A DNA stretch of 64,000 bases, taken from positions 3,224,001 through 3,288,000 of the forward strand of contig NZ_CP017916.1 in NCBI RefSeq assembly GCF_002119525.1. Direction: 5' to 3'. Position 1 is the first letter of the stretch. Every line of letters begins with the position of its first letter. A program made the translations under genes and the position numbers. The notes under the pieces were generated by a model. The model was not told where the DNA came from. It saw only the letters and a program-made list of their open reading frames with translations, and did no database searches. Below are positions 10,168 to 24,733 of the stretch, piece by piece. This DNA is from Vibrio syngnathi (lineage in GTDB: Bacteria > Pseudomonadota > Gammaproteobacteria > Enterobacterales > Vibrionaceae).

Positions 10168-10236
10168 TACGCCATAGGCGACATCTCAAGTGTGATTAAA
10201 TAGAATAGTAGTAAATATTCAGGAGTTTTAATTGAT

Positions 10237-10488
10237 ATGTTTGATCCAAAAAAACTAGAGCAGATTGCTAAGCAGATCCACGATTCTATGCCTCAACCAG
10301 TAAAAGAGCTTGGTTCAGATGTAGATCAAAAAGTTCGCCAGGTTATCCAAGGCCAACTGAACAAGCTAGACGTTGTAAGCCGTGAAGAGTTTGATGTTCA
10401 AACACAAGTACTACTGCGCACTCGCCAAAAGCTGACTGAAATGGAACAAAAGCTAGCGGACTTAGAAGCAAAGATTGCCGACAAGTAA
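10237..10488 (+). CDS. ubiK: Ubiquinone biosynthesis accessory factor UbiK (YqiC/BMFP family)
   Basis: 83-residue soluble protein that supports late ubiquinone synthesis with UbiJ in E. coli. It begins [20 protein letters not shown], typical of the family. The C-terminal third ([20 protein letters not shown]) is a heptad-patterned coiled coil. A GGAG ribosome site is present, and the gene is a single unit between two terminators. It sits between the efflux operon and ilvC, as in other vibrios. Confidence 0.92.
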   Translation: MFDPKKLEQIAKQIHDSMPQPVKELGSDVDQKVRQVIQGQLNKLDVVSREEFDVQTQVLLRTRQKLTEMEQKLADLEAKIADK

Positions 10489-10507
10489 GCGTAAAGAAAG
10501 AAAACTG

Positions 10508-10537
10508 AAAGGGTTGGTGTGAAAGCACCAACCCTTT
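10508..10537 (+). terminator. Terminator of ubiK
   Basis: Hairpin AAGGGTTGGTG / CACCAACCCTT with loop TGAAAG, then TTTTG. Confidence 0.85.
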
Positions 10538-10631
10538 TGTATTTCTGAAGATCAATCAAGAACTGAAAGTCGACGAATACCTATCAAGTAATTTTCATTT
10601 GATTGATTTTTAAGACTTTGTTACTAAAAGC

Positions 10632-10667
10632 AAAAAAGGCTTGGTCAACGGCGACCAAGCCTTTTTA
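10632..10667 (-). terminator. Terminator of ilvC
   Basis: Minus-strand hairpin GGCTTGGTC / GACCAAGCC followed by six T, about 100 bp beyond the ilvC stop. Confidence 0.85.
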
Positions 10668-10763
10668 TTAGATGTTGTGTTGCTTATTTATAACTCCAAC
10701 CTGTAAGGAGTTAGTGATACTGCTTCGCTTTTTCTGCAAATTTATCAGTATCTAAGCGACTAA

Positions 10764-12248
10764 TTAACCGCCTACAGCGATACGCTTCATGTCGCTCATG
10801 TAGCTACGTAGCTCTTCACCAATGTACTCTACAGGGTGGTTACGGATAGCTTCGTTTACTTCAATTAGCTTAGCGTTATCAACTTGGTTAGATGCTTCAC
10901 CTAGACCGCGGCCGATTACGTCAGTTGCTACTGAAGGCATGAACTTCTCACGTAGCAACGGTGTTGCTACGTTAGCGAATAGGTAGTTACCGTACTCAGC
11001 AGTATCTGAGATTACAACGTTCATTTCGTAAAGACGCTTACGAGCAACTGTATTTGCGATTAGTGGAAGCTCATGTAGAGATTCGTAGTAAGCAGACTCG
11101 TCGATGATACCTGATGCCGTCATAGCTTCGAATGCTAGCTCAACACCTGCACGAACCATAGCAACCATTAGGATACCGTTGTCGAAGTACTCTTGCTCTG
11201 AGATTTCTACGTCAGAAGCTGGGTAGTTTTCGAATGCCGTTTCGCCTGTCTCTTCACGCCAGCCTAGTAGGTTCACGTCATCGTTCGCCCAGTCAGCCAT
11301 CATTGTGCTAGAGAAGTGACCAGAGATGATGTCATCCATGTGCTTGTTGTAAAGCGGACGCATTAGATCTTTAAGTTCTTCAGAAAGCTCAAACGCTTTA
11401 ACTTTAGCTGGGTTAGATAGACGATCCATCATGTGAGTTACGCCACCGAACTTAAGTGCTTCAGTGATCGTTTCCCAACCGTATTGTAGAAGCTTACCTG
11501 CGTAGCCTGGTTCAATACCATCAGCAATCATCTTCTCGTAAGATACGATAGAACCTGCTTGAAGCATGCCACATAGAATGGTTTGCTCACCCATAAGGTC
11601 AGATTTAACTTCAGCTACGAATGAAGACTCTAGGCAACCTGCACGGTGACCACCAGTACCAGCAGCCCAAGCTTTAGCGATATCCCAGCCTTCGCCTTTA
11701 GGGTCATTTTCTGGGTGAACAGCGATCAGTGTTGGAACACCGAAGCCACGCTTGTACTCTTCACGAACTTCAGAACCAGGACACTTAGGTGCAACCATAA
11801 CTACAGTAAGGTCAGCACGTAATTGCATGCCTTCTTCCACGACATTAAAGCCGTGAGAGTAACCAAGAGCAGCGCCTTCTTTCATTAGAGGCATTACTGT
11901 CTCAACAACATTAGTGTGTTGCTTGTCTGGAGTAAGGTTGATAACTAGATCTGCTTGAGGGATTAGCGTTTCGTAGCTACCCACAACAAAGCCGTTTTCA
12001 TCAGCGTTTTTGAATGATTGACGCTTTTCATCAATTGCCGCTTGGCGTAGAGCGTAAGATACGTCTAGACCAGAATCACGCATGTTCAGACCTTGGTTTA
12101 GGCCTTGAGCACCACAACCAACAATGACGATTTTCTTGCCTTCAAGATATTCAGCTTCAGTCGTGAATTCTTCACGATCCATGAAGCGGCAACGACCTAA
12201 TTGGTCTAGTTGTTCACGAAGGTTTAATGTATTGAAATAGTTAGCCAT
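10764..12248 (-). CDS. ilvC: Ketol-acid reductoisomerase (NADP+), class II
   Basis: Converts acetolactate and acetohydroxybutyrate to the dihydroxy acids in valine, leucine and isoleucine synthesis (Mg2+, NADPH). 494 residues is the long class II form, as in E. coli. Starts [18 protein letters not shown]. The Rossmann motif [18 protein letters not shown] is near residue 45. [10 protein letters not shown] and [17 protein letters not shown] follow, and a duplicated knotted C-terminal domain contains [18 protein letters not shown]. Divergently transcribed from ilvY, whose protein activates it in enterobacteria. Confidence 0.98.
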   Translation of the reverse strand: MANYFNTLNLREQLDQLGRCRFMDREEFTTEAEYLEGKKIVIVGCGAQGLNQGLNMRDSGLDVSYALRQAAIDEKRQSFKNADENGFVVGSYETLIPQADLVINLTPDKQHTNVVETVMPLMKEGAALGYSHGFNVVEEGMQLRADLTVVMVAPKCPGSEVREEYKRGFGVPTLIAVHPENDPKGEGWDIAKAWAAGTGGHRAGCLESSFVAEVKSDLMGEQTILCGMLQAGSIVSYEKMIADGIEPGYAGKLLQYGWETITEALKFGGVTHMMDRLSNPAKVKAFELSEELKDLMRPLYNKHMDDIISGHFSSTMMADWANDDVNLLGWREETGETAFENYPASDVEISEQEYFDNGILMVAMVRAGVELAFEAMTASGIIDESAYYESLHELPLIANTVARKRLYEMNVVISDTAEYGNYLFANVATPLLREKFMPSVATDVIGRGLGEASNQVDNAKLIEVNEAIRNHPVEYIGEELRSYMSDMKRIAVGG

Positions 12249-12359
12249 TGTAGGGCACTCCTTTAAAAATAAGTCCGTAAGGTCGATATCTGTCTACCGA
12301 ATGACTTCATACTAAAACAGACACTCCGTTGCTGAAAGTGATATATTCACAATTAGTTA

Positions 12360-12374
12360 TTGCAATAAATGCAA
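12360..12374. promoter_or_regulatory. Inverted repeat in the ilvC-ilvY gap: likely IlvY operator
   Basis: TTGCA-N5-TGCAA dyad (TTGCAATAAATGCAA), 21 bp before the ilvY start and about 110 bp before ilvC. LysR-type proteins bind such T-N11-A dyads, and IlvY of E. coli controls both genes from this gap. Confidence 0.6.
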
Positions 12375-12394
12375 CATGGAAACGTTCGCAGAAC

Positions 12395-13279
12395 ATGAAC
12401 ATAAAATCTCTACAATTATTTATACATTTATGTGACAGCAAGAGTTTCAGCAAAACCGCTGCAGCTATGCACGTCAGTCCTTCTGCCCTTAGTCGTCAAA
12501 TACAAAAGCTTGAGGAAGAAACAGGGCAAGAACTGCTTATCAGGGATAATCGCAGTGTTGATCTGACTCCGGCAGGTAAACACCTATTACCTGTGGCATT
12601 GAGCATCGTTGGCGAGTGGCAGCAATATAATCTTCATCTAAAAGGCGGAGAACAGGAACTCAAGGGTGAGATCCGTATTTTCTGTTCCGTAACAGCAAGC
12701 TACAGTCACCTTCCTGAACTCATTACCGAATTCAGAGCTATTCATCCGTATATTGAATTTAAGCTCTCTACAGGCGATCCAGCTCAATCCATCGACAAAA
12801 TACTGAATGATGAGGCTGATATCGCCATTTCAGCTAAACCTGACATTTTACCTTCAAGATTAGAATTCGAAACCATCAGCGATATACCACTGTCAGTGAT
12901 CATCCCATCCGGTGTGAGTAGTTTTAGCCAGCAGCTTCAATCAGATAAACCAAACTGGAATGAAGTGCCTTTTATCATCCCAGAAGCAGGTACTGCACGA
13001 GAACGTGCGAACGCGTGGTTCAAAAAGATGAAGATAAAGCCCAACATTTACGCTCAGGTATCTGGTCATGAAGCGATCGTAAGTATGGTGGCTCTTGGTT
13101 GTGGGGTTGGTATCGCGCCAGACGTTGTAATCAACAACAGCCCTGTGAGAGACAAAGTCGATCGCTTAAAAATAGAACCTATAAAACCCTTTGAATTAGG
13201 CGTTTGCTGTAAACGCTCTCAGCTAGATAACCCTCTAATAAGAGCATTTTGGCAAGTTGCAGAGGGTAATACCAATTAA
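12395..13279 (+). CDS. ilvY: LysR-type regulator IlvY, activator of ilvC
   Basis: Senses acetolactate/acetohydroxybutyrate and activates ilvC in E. coli. 294 residues from ATG 12395 (MNIKSLQLFIHLCDSKSF). The earlier in-frame ATG 12329 would put extra residues over the operator and is rejected. The helix-turn-helix FSKTAAAMHVSPSALSRQIQ is at about residues 17-36, and the effector domain follows. The last codons and the stop (ACC AAT TAA, 13271-13279) read into the left inverted repeat of an IS630-type element, so the extreme C-terminus is probably not the ancestral one. Confidence 0.93.
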   Translation: MNIKSLQLFIHLCDSKSFSKTAAAMHVSPSALSRQIQKLEEETGQELLIRDNRSVDLTPAGKHLLPVALSIVGEWQQYNLHLKGGEQELKGEIRIFCSVTASYSHLPELITEFRAIHPYIEFKLSTGDPAQSIDKILNDEADIAISAKPDILPSRLEFETISDIPLSVIIPSGVSSFSQQLQSDKPNWNEVPFIIPEAGTARERANAWFKKMKIKPNIYAQVSGHEAIVSMVALGCGVGIAPDVVINNSPVRDKVDRLKIEPIKPFELGVCCKRSQLDNPLIRAFWQVAEGNTN

Positions 13280-14378
13280 AGTAAAAATGTGATCTAATTA
13301 AGGCCGTCGAACTCTTACAGAAAATCGTCATGGATAGCCTTAATAATACTGATTTTAAAAAGCTAGCAAGCCAACAAAAAACCATTCAAATGAAGGTTCG
13401 CTTGCTAGCACTAGCCCACTTCAAAGAAGGTCACTCGCGCACTCAAATTGCCAAATACCTTAAAGTCAGTCGAACTAGTGTAAACAAATGGGTTCAAGTA
13501 TTTCTTGAAGAAGGATTGGAAGGGCTTCAAGAAAAACCTCGCACAGGCAGACCTGCATACCTCAATGCAGAACAACAAAAACAACTCAGTGCATTCATTA
13601 AGAAAGAAGCAGAGTCCCCTTCAGGCGGGCGCCTTGTCGGGAGCGATATACATGACTACATCGTGAAAAACTTTGATAAATACTACCACCCTAATTCTAT
13701 CTATTATCTCCTCGACCACATGGGCTTCTCTTGGATAACTTCTCGCTCCAAACACCCTAAACAATCACAGCAAATCCAAGACGATTTTAAAAAAATTCAA
13801 AATAGAAACGATCCTTAAGATCCCCGGCCATATCGGGCTAGAGAGTGTTGATGTCTGGTTTCAAGATGAAGCTAGGTTTGGTCAGCAGAACACAACGACA
13901 CGTCTTTGGGCGACTCGTGGAACGAGGCCTCGCGTGGTAAAACAACAGCAATTTGAATACGCTTATTTGTTTGGTTCGGTATGCCCTGAAAGAGGAATTG
14001 GCGAAGCCATAGTGGTTCCTTGGGTTAACAAGGACATAATGACAAATCACTTAGAGCAGATATCTAAGGCTACAGAAAAAGGACGTCATGCTGTCGTTAT
14101 AATGGATGGTGCAGGCTGGCATACCGATGATATTGCGAGAGAATTTAATAACGTCAGTACTATTAAGCTTCCTCCCTACTCGCCAGAGCTTAACCCTATA
14201 GAGCAAGTTTGGAGTTGGTTGCGACAACATTATCTAGCGAATCAAAGTTTCACGGATTATAACGACATTGTTTCCAAGGTTTGTCGCGCTTGGAATGAAT
14301 TTCTTGAGTGCAAAGATCGTGTCACAAAAATGAGCAGAAGGGATTGGATAAACCTGATCAGTTAATTTTCCGGATTGG
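13272..14378 (+). mobile_element. IS630-family insertion sequence
   Basis: About 1.1 kb, flanked by TA (13270-13271 and 14379-14380), the dinucleotide that IS630 elements duplicate. Its ends are imperfect inverted repeats: left CCAATTAAAGTAAAAATGTG, right end read inward CCAATCCGGAAAATTAACTG. Both share CCAAT plus a GATC at the same distance. It encodes one DDE transposase split over two frames and has the same orientation as ilvY. The left end overlaps the ilvY stop codon. The flanking sequence resumes at once with the probable ilvY terminator. Confidence 0.85.
13330..14365 (+). CDS. IS630-family transposase, split in two frames at an A7 run
   Basis: First frame 13330-13818 (162 aa): N-terminal helix-turn-helix (HSRTQIAKYLKVSRTSVNKW) and an IS630 linker. 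Second frame, open from about 13790 to 14365, holds the catalytic domain: first Asp in VWFQDEARFG (codon 13865), second Asp in VVIMDGAGWH (14105), Glu in PELNPIEQVW (14201). The frames differ by +1 and meet at seven A's (13789-13795). With six A's the protein would read straight through as DDFKKFKIETIL. It is either programmed slippage, known in this family, or an inactivating one-base insertion. All three catalytic acids are intact. Confidence 0.85.
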
Positions 14379-14421
14379 TATAAATATTTAACAGACTAGC
14401 AATGATAAGGTTCCGGTAAAC

Positions 14422-14457
14422 AAAAAGAGAAGGGCACGTCAGTGCTCTTCTCTTTTT
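14422..14457. terminator. Terminator, probably the original ilvY terminator
   Basis: Long stem AAAAAGAGAAGGGCAC / GTGCTCTTCTCTTTTT with loop GTCA and T runs on both sides. It lies 43 bp after the right end of the IS. Before the insertion it would have followed the ilvY stop closely. Confidence 0.8.
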
Positions 14458-14474
14458 ATTTATATTACATATAA

Positions 14475-14505
14475 GAAAAAAGCCCGCTGATTTCTCAGCG
14501 GGCTT
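14475..14505 (-). terminator. Terminator of the rRNA/tRNA-Ser transcript
   Basis: Minus-strand stem AGCCCGCTGA / TCAGCGGGCT with loop GAAA, followed by six T, right after tRNA-Ser. Confidence 0.9.
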
Positions 14506-14513
14506 TTCAATGG

Positions 14514-14604
14514 TGGTGGAGGGATAGGGATTTGAACCCTAGAACCGCTATTAACGGTTGCCGGTTTTCAAGACCGGTGCTTTCGACCACTCAGCCATCC
14601 CTCC
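14514..14604 (-). tRNA. tRNA-Ser(UGA)
   Basis: 91-nt class II tRNA with long variable arm and encoded CCA. The loop in CCGGTCTTGAAAACCGG gives anticodon TGA. It lies 69 bp after the 5S gene. The gap has a hairpin (ATTACTCGT/ACGAGTAAT) without a T run and no clear promoter, so it is probably the distal gene of the rRNA transcript. Confidence 0.95.
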
Positions 14605-14673
14605 AACAAATTGTCATTAACAGATTAATGCACTGCTAATGTTATTACTCGTAATACGAGTAATTATATTTAA

Positions 14674-14792
14674 AGCCTGGCGATGTCCTACTCTCACATG
14701 GGGGAACCCCACACTACCATCGGCGCTATTGTGTTTCACTTCTGAGTTCGGCATGGAATCAGGTGGGTCCACAATGCTATGGTCGCCAAGCA
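14674..14792 (-). rRNA. rrf: 5S ribosomal RNA
   Basis: About 119 nt, running from TGCTTGGCGACCATAG to the complementary 3' end GCCAGGC. Sits in the usual 16S-23S-5S order. Ends are estimated from the pairing of the 5' and 3' termini. Confidence 0.95.
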
Positions 14793-14913
14793 AATTTTGT
14801 TTAATTGACGCATTAGCGACAATTAATAATTCGGAAAACTGATTTAAAAGTATCTCTTCAAACGCATTCAAGGTCTGGTACTTCTGAGTCCACAAAACCC
14901 CTTGGGTGTTGTA

Positions 14914-17805
<2,892 letters not shown>

Positions 17806-18164
17806 ATACAACCCGAAAGGGTTTCTATTTGCTTTCACTTTAAAAAGTGAGGACAAATAAGCGTATGGCAACTAACCAAGGTTTTTGGTTGTCATCAAGA
17901 AGGGTTAATTCTCAATGACTGTTTGCCGGACTCAATTGTGAATCAATGTAAACATTGATTCGAATACAAGACACTTGAATGTGTTTGTTGTGTTTATACC
18001 GTTCTTATTAACTAAGAGCAGATAAACATTGAGAACTTTTAAATTTGATTGAATTACTCGTAAGTAATCAATCAGTCAGCTTTCCAAATTGTTAAAGAGC
18101 AAGAGTTTTAAGCGTTAAACTTTCAACCCATTTTTAAAAACTCTCTTTCGAGAATGCTTAAAGA
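17806..18164 (-). other. 16S-23S spacer, 3' part (tRNA-Val to 23S)
   Basis: 359 bp without genes. It contains the boxA antitermination signal at 18090-18100 and the sequences flanking the 23S that pair into the processing stem. Confidence 0.7.
18090..18100 (-). promoter_or_regulatory. boxA antitermination element in the rRNA spacer
   Basis: GCTCTTTAACA on the minus strand, matching the NusB/NusE-binding boxA consensus, ahead of the 23S gene. Confidence 0.85.
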
Positions 18165-18240
18165 TGGTGGGCGATACCGGGCTCGAACCAGTGACCCCCT
18201 GCTTGTAAGGCAGGTGCTCTCCCAACTGAGCTAATCGCCC
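18165..18240 (-). tRNA. tRNA-Val(UAC)
   Basis: 76-nt cloverleaf with CCA. The loop in CCTGCCTTACAAGGCAGG gives TAC. Last of four spacer tRNAs. Confidence 0.97.
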
Positions 18241-18272
18241 ATGATAGTTTTAATTCCTTCATGGAGAAAGAA

Positions 18273-18348
18273 TGGTGGAGCTATGCGGGATCGAACCGCA
18301 GACCTCCTGCGTGCAAGGCAGGCGCTCTCCCAGCTGAGCTATAGCCCC
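18273..18348 (-). tRNA. tRNA-Ala(UGC)
   Basis: 76-nt cloverleaf with CCA. The loop in CCTGCCTTGCACGCAGG gives TGC. Third of four spacer tRNAs. Confidence 0.97.
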
Positions 18349-18373
18349 ATATTTTTATTTCCTTGGGAGGAAA

Positions 18374-18449
18374 TGGTGGGTCGTGCAGGATTCGAACCTG
18401 CGACCAATTGATTAAAAGTCAACTGCTCTACCAACTGAGCTAACGACCC
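18374..18449 (-). tRNA. tRNA-Lys(UUU)
   Basis: 76-nt cloverleaf with CCA. The loop CTTTTAA gives anticodon TTT. Second spacer tRNA. Confidence 0.97.
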
Positions 18450-18451
18450 AA

Positions 18452-18527
18452 TGGTATCCCGTAGGGGAGTCGAACCCCTGTTACCGCCGTGAAAGGGCGG
18501 TGTCCTAGGCCTCTAGACGAACGGGAC
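18452..18527 (-). tRNA. tRNA-Glu(UUC)
   Basis: 76-nt cloverleaf with CCA. The loop CTTTCAC gives anticodon TTC. First spacer tRNA; only 2 bp separate its end from tRNA-Lys. Confidence 0.97.
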
Positions 18528-18650
18528 ACTGCTAATTCATCTCTACTTTAAAAAGCAGAAACAAACTTCGAAGAACCTTGGGAGTTCTTCTTCTCTTTGC
18601 TTTTCTAAACCTAATCAATCTGTGTGGACACTCATCGTGGTATCTTCGTA

Positions 18651-20205
<1,555 letters not shown>

Positions 20206-20534
20206 AAGATTTTGTGACTCAACGAATACTGACTTCAAAACTAATATTCATTCGCCTATTCGAAAATAAACAAAGAACATGTAATCCTAAAGCTATTACC
20301 CCTCTCTTCTTAAATAAATAGGAACAGAATGGTAATGAATTGACTGTGCCGAATAACTACAAGTAGTTAAACGTATTGGTCACTCAGTTCATTGAAATCA
20401 AGTTTGTTACCGAAGTAACTGTCATTACCTAAGTAATAACGTTTTGATATTCATCAACGAGTGCCCACACAGATTGATAGGTTTAAATTGTTAAAGAGCT
20501 TTTCCTTTTCGAGCTTCGCTCAAATCGGACGGTC
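20206..20534 (-). other. rRNA operon leader
   Basis: About 330 bp of transcribed leader between promoter P2 and the 16S gene. It holds boxA (20489-20499) and the 5' half of the 16S processing stem; no ORF is credible. Confidence 0.75.
20489..20499 (-). promoter_or_regulatory. boxA antitermination element in the rRNA leader
   Basis: GCTCTTTAACA on the minus strand, the same as the spacer boxA. Confidence 0.85.
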
Positions 20535-20562
20535 ATTTTAGCGATTTAAGTTTTAGTGTCAA
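20535..20562 (-). promoter_or_regulatory. rRNA operon promoter P2
   Basis: Minus strand: -35 TTGACA (20557-20562), 16-bp spacer, -10 TAAAAT (20535-20540). Consensus -35 and the typical 16-bp spacing of rRNA promoters. Confidence 0.85.
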
Positions 20563-20673
20563 CCACTATTTTCAAAACTTTTTTCAAGCGCTTAGCTTGG
20601 CTAATTTGACCTGCTGATTCGTTTTCGCTTTTGAAACCTAAGCTTCGAAGCCATCCTGTGTCAGCGAGGTGGC

Positions 20674-20701
20674 ATTATAGAGATTTCGATCACACTGGCA
20701 A
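20674..20701 (-). promoter_or_regulatory. rRNA operon promoter P1
   Basis: Minus strand: -35 TTGCCA (20696-20701), 16-bp spacer, consensus -10 TATAAT (20674-20679), then a GC-rich discriminator GCCACC. An A/T-rich UP-element-like tract lies just upstream (about 20702-20735). Confidence 0.9.
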
Positions 20702-20821
20702 GCCCTTTTTTAAGTTTTTCTTACTTTTTTGATTGTTCGAGCGTTTTTTGTTCAAAACACCCCATTTTCACTAGTATTCCCCTTAATTAAGGGCTTAAGG
20801 TGCCTATATAAAGGAGGATTT

Positions 20822-21367
20822 ATGAGTTCAATACGCAGTTATAAAGGAATATCCCCTCAGATTGGACAAGGTGTCTATATAGATACAAGTTCGGTACTGG
20901 TTGGTGATATCAAAATCGGTGACGACTCTAGCGTGTGGCCTTTGGTTGCAGCTCGAGGAGATGTGAACCACATTCATATTGGAGATAGAACGAATATCCA
21001 AGACGGCAGCGTTTTGCACGTCACCCATAAGAATGCTGACAACCCTGAAGGTTATCCTCTACTAATAGGTAATGATGTCACTATCGGACATAAAGTAATG
21101 CTGCATGGCTGCACGATTGAAGATCGTGTACTTGTTGGTATGGGAGCTATCGTGCTTGATGGCGTGATTATTAAAGAAGAAGTGATGATTGGTGCTGGTA
21201 GCTTAGTGCCGCCTAATAAGGTACTTGAAAGCGGTTATCTCTATGTAGGAAGCCCGGTAAAACAAGCACGCCCATTAAACGATAAAGAGCGTGCCTTTTT
21301 ACAGAAGTCAGCTGACAACTATGTTCAGAATAAAAACGACTATCTAGACTCTGTGCTTCCAGTCTAA
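20822..21367 (+). CDS. yrdA: Gamma-carbonic-anhydrase-like hexapeptide protein YrdA
   Basis: 181-residue trimeric left-handed beta-helix protein. Start at ATG 20822 behind AAAGGAGG; the upstream ATG at 20729 has no ribosome site. Isoleucine-rich hexapeptide turns run from residue 15 to 150. Histidines placed as zinc ligands are seen in VLHVTH and in IGHKVMLHGC. Catalytic activity of this subfamily is not settled. Divergent from the rRNA operon and convergent with yrdB, the two stop codons overlapping by 4 bp. Same neighbours (yrdB, aroE, tsaC) as in E. coli. Confidence 0.93.
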   Translation: MSSIRSYKGISPQIGQGVYIDTSSVLVGDIKIGDDSSVWPLVAARGDVNHIHIGDRTNIQDGSVLHVTHKNADNPEGYPLLIGNDVTIGHKVMLHGCTIEDRVLVGMGAIVLDGVIIKEEVMIGAGSLVPPNKVLESGYLYVGSPVKQARPLNDKERAFLQKSADNYVQNKNDYLDSVLPV

Positions 21368-21633
21368 AGCGCTTTGATCTGGATCCGATTAGAGGAGTCA
21401 TACTCCTCTTCTTCTATTAACTCTTCAGCTAGCTCTTCAATATCGAAACGTAACTCTGAAAAGATAACTAAAGCTTGATCGCCCTCTTCTATATCTTTGC
21501 CTGCCAATCGAGACAGCTCTTCAATAGACATAACACACTCAATCAGTGCGCCCGATTGCTGTGCTGGGAAGGTGATTGATTGATTCTCTTCATCCCAATC
21601 TTGGATATCAGGAAATAGAATTGACTGATTCAT
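21364..21633 (-). CDS. yrdB: DUF1488 family protein YrdB
   Basis: 89-residue acidic cytoplasmic protein of unknown function. It begins MNQSILFPDIQDWDEENQSI, and the C-terminal half is a run of acidic residues (FDIEELAEELIEEEEYDSS). It follows aroE by 13 bp on the same strand, as yrdB does next to aroE in E. coli, so it is probably in the aroE transcript. Its stop overlaps that of yrdA. Confidence 0.88.
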   Translation of the reverse strand: MNQSILFPDIQDWDEENQSITFPAQQSGALIECVMSIEELSRLAGKDIEEGDQALVIFSELRFDIEELAEELIEEEEYDSSNRIQIKAL

Positions 21634-21646
21634 TCTTTATACCTTG

Positions 21647-22477
21647 TTACATCTCTAAGTTTTTACGTAATTCTCTTAAAATCTGTTTTGTCCCAGGGCG
21701 AAGACCACGCCACAGCATAAAGCTCTCAGCGGCCTGCCCTACCAACATACCCAAACCATCATAAGCAGCGTGAACACCATTATCTAATGCCCACTGATTG
21801 AATACCGTCGTTCCAGATCCGTAAACCATGTCATAAACGGCGCTATTAGAATTGAAAATAGCATCAGACACTTCAGGAAGCTGCCCGCTTAGACCAGACG
21901 AAGTAGAGTTAATAATGACATCAAAGCCTTCATTAACATCACTTAGCCCCATCCCCTTGATGTTGCCATGCGAAGAAAACATCTCAGCCAGAAGTTCAGC
22001 CTTGGAGCTGGTTCGATTAGCGACCACCAGCTGTTGTGGCTTTTGGTCGAGAAGAGGTTGAATCACTCCTCTCGCAGCACCACCAGCGCCAAGAAGAAGA
22101 ACGCGAGCTCCTTTTAACGCAACTTGATGTTGAAGAAGGTCTTGAACTAAACCTTCACCATCGGTGTTATCACCAATGATCTCTCCATCATCTAGCTTCT
22201 TAAGTGTGTTTACAGCACCTGCTAGTTCAGCTCTTTCAGTCAGGCGACTAGCGAACTGATAAGCATCTTCTTTAAATGGCGCTGTGACATTACACCCTCT
22301 GCCACCTTCACTAAAAAAAGCTTGAGCAGCAGTGATGAATTCACCTTGTTCTGGCTGGAGTGCTGTATAGGTAAGTTGTTGACTGGTTTGGCGAGCAAAT
22401 AATGTGTGAATGAATGGCGATTTGCTTTGCCCAATAGGGTTACCGAAAACGGCATAACGATCTACTTGCTGTGTCAT
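21647..22477 (-). CDS. aroE: Shikimate dehydrogenase
   Basis: NADP-dependent reduction of 3-dehydroshikimate to shikimate in aromatic amino-acid synthesis. 276 residues. Shikimate-binding [13 protein letters not shown] is near residue 12; the catalytic Lys is in [21 protein letters not shown] near residue 103, and the glycine-rich nucleotide motif [11 protein letters not shown] follows. The NADP-type [10 protein letters not shown] is present. A terminator separates it from hemF upstream, so it likely has its own promoter in the 76-bp gap. Confidence 0.96.
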   Translation of the reverse strand: MTQQVDRYAVFGNPIGQSKSPFIHTLFARQTSQQLTYTALQPEQGEFITAAQAFFSEGGRGCNVTAPFKEDAYQFASRLTERAELAGAVNTLKKLDDGEIIGDNTDGEGLVQDLLQHQVALKGARVLLLGAGGAARGVIQPLLDQKPQQLVVANRTSSKAELLAEMFSSHGNIKGMGLSDVNEGFDVIINSTSSGLSGQLPEVSDAIFNSNSAVYDMVYGSGTTVFNQWALDNGVHAAYDGLGMLVGQAAESFMLWRGLRPGTKQILRELRKNLEM

Positions 22478-22493
22478 ATCCTTACCTAACAGA

Positions 22494-22524
22494 AATAAAA
22501 AAGGGTCATCTATATAGATGACCC
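22494..22524 (-). terminator. Terminator of hemF
   Basis: Minus-strand perfect dyad with arms GGGTCATCTAT / ATAGATGACCC, followed by six T, in the gap between hemF and aroE. Confidence 0.85.
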
Positions 22525-22552
22525 TATCACTATCCCTATAAGGAAGGAAGAA

Positions 22553-24059
<1,507 letters not shown>

Positions 24060-24154
24060 TAATTCAGTTATCTAACTCACTAAGTGTACAAATTATCATT
24101 CACCGTGACTAAAGCTATTTGTTTATAAAATGTATCAATTAACAACTGACACTG

Positions 24155-24192
24155 ACGCAAACGTTTTCCTTGAGCAATTTTACCCGTATAAT
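24155..24192 (+). promoter_or_regulatory. purEK promoter with PurR operator
   Basis: PUR box ACGCAAACGTTTTCCT (24155-24170), one base from the E. coli purE operator as I know it. -10 TATAAT is at 24187-24192; the box overlaps the -35 region (about 24164-24169). Repression by PurR with hypoxanthine or guanine is inferred. Confidence 0.85.
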
Positions 24193-24242
24193 GCGCGCAA
24201 AATATCTAATCACTAATTAAATCGTACCTGAAGGAGTTTGAG

Positions 24243-24728
24243 ATGACTGTCGGTATTATCATGGGTTCTAAATCTGATTGGCCAACAATGAAGCTAGCTG
24301 CAGAAATGTTGGATCAGTTTGGCGTGGCGTACGAAACAAAAGTGGTTTCTGCTCACCGCACACCTCAGTTGCTTGCTGACTACGCAACCAGTGCGAAAGA
24401 GCGCGGTATTAAAGTAATTATTGCTGGTGCTGGCGGTGCTGCGCATCTTCCAGGCATGGCTGCAGCTTTCACAAGCGTACCTGTTTTAGGTGTTCCTGTT
24501 CAGTCTAAAGCACTGAAGGGCATGGACTCACTGCTTTCTATCGTACAAATGCCAAAAGGTATCGCGGTAGGTACTTTGGCTATCGGTGAAGCTGGTGCTG
24601 CCAATGCAGGCATCCTAGCAGCTCAAATCATTGGTACACACAATGAAGAAGTAATGGCAAAAGTAGAAGCGTTCCGCTCTGAGCAAACAGAAACGGTACT
24701 TGCTAATCCAAACCCTGCAGAGGACTAA
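24243..24728 (+). CDS. purE: N5-carboxyaminoimidazole ribonucleotide mutase
   Basis: Converts N5-CAIR to CAIR in purine synthesis. 161 residues, octameric class I PurE. Contains [17 protein letters not shown] at the N-terminus, the catalytic-loop SAHRTP near residue 40 and [11 protein letters not shown]. The AAGGAG ribosome site is well placed. The stop is 5 bp before purK. Confidence 0.98.
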   Translation: MTVGIIMGSKSDWPTMKLAAEMLDQFGVAYETKVVSAHRTPQLLADYATSAKERGIKVIIAGAGGAAHLPGMAAAFTSVPVLGVPVQSKALKGMDSLLSIVQMPKGIAVGTLAIGEAGAANAGILAAQIIGTHNEEVMAKVEAFRSEQTETVLANPNPAED

Positions 24729-24733
24729 TTCCC

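Noticed and set aside
10343..10555. 70-codon minus-strand ORF over ubiK
   Set aside because: Antisense to ubiK and its terminator, with no supporting signal.
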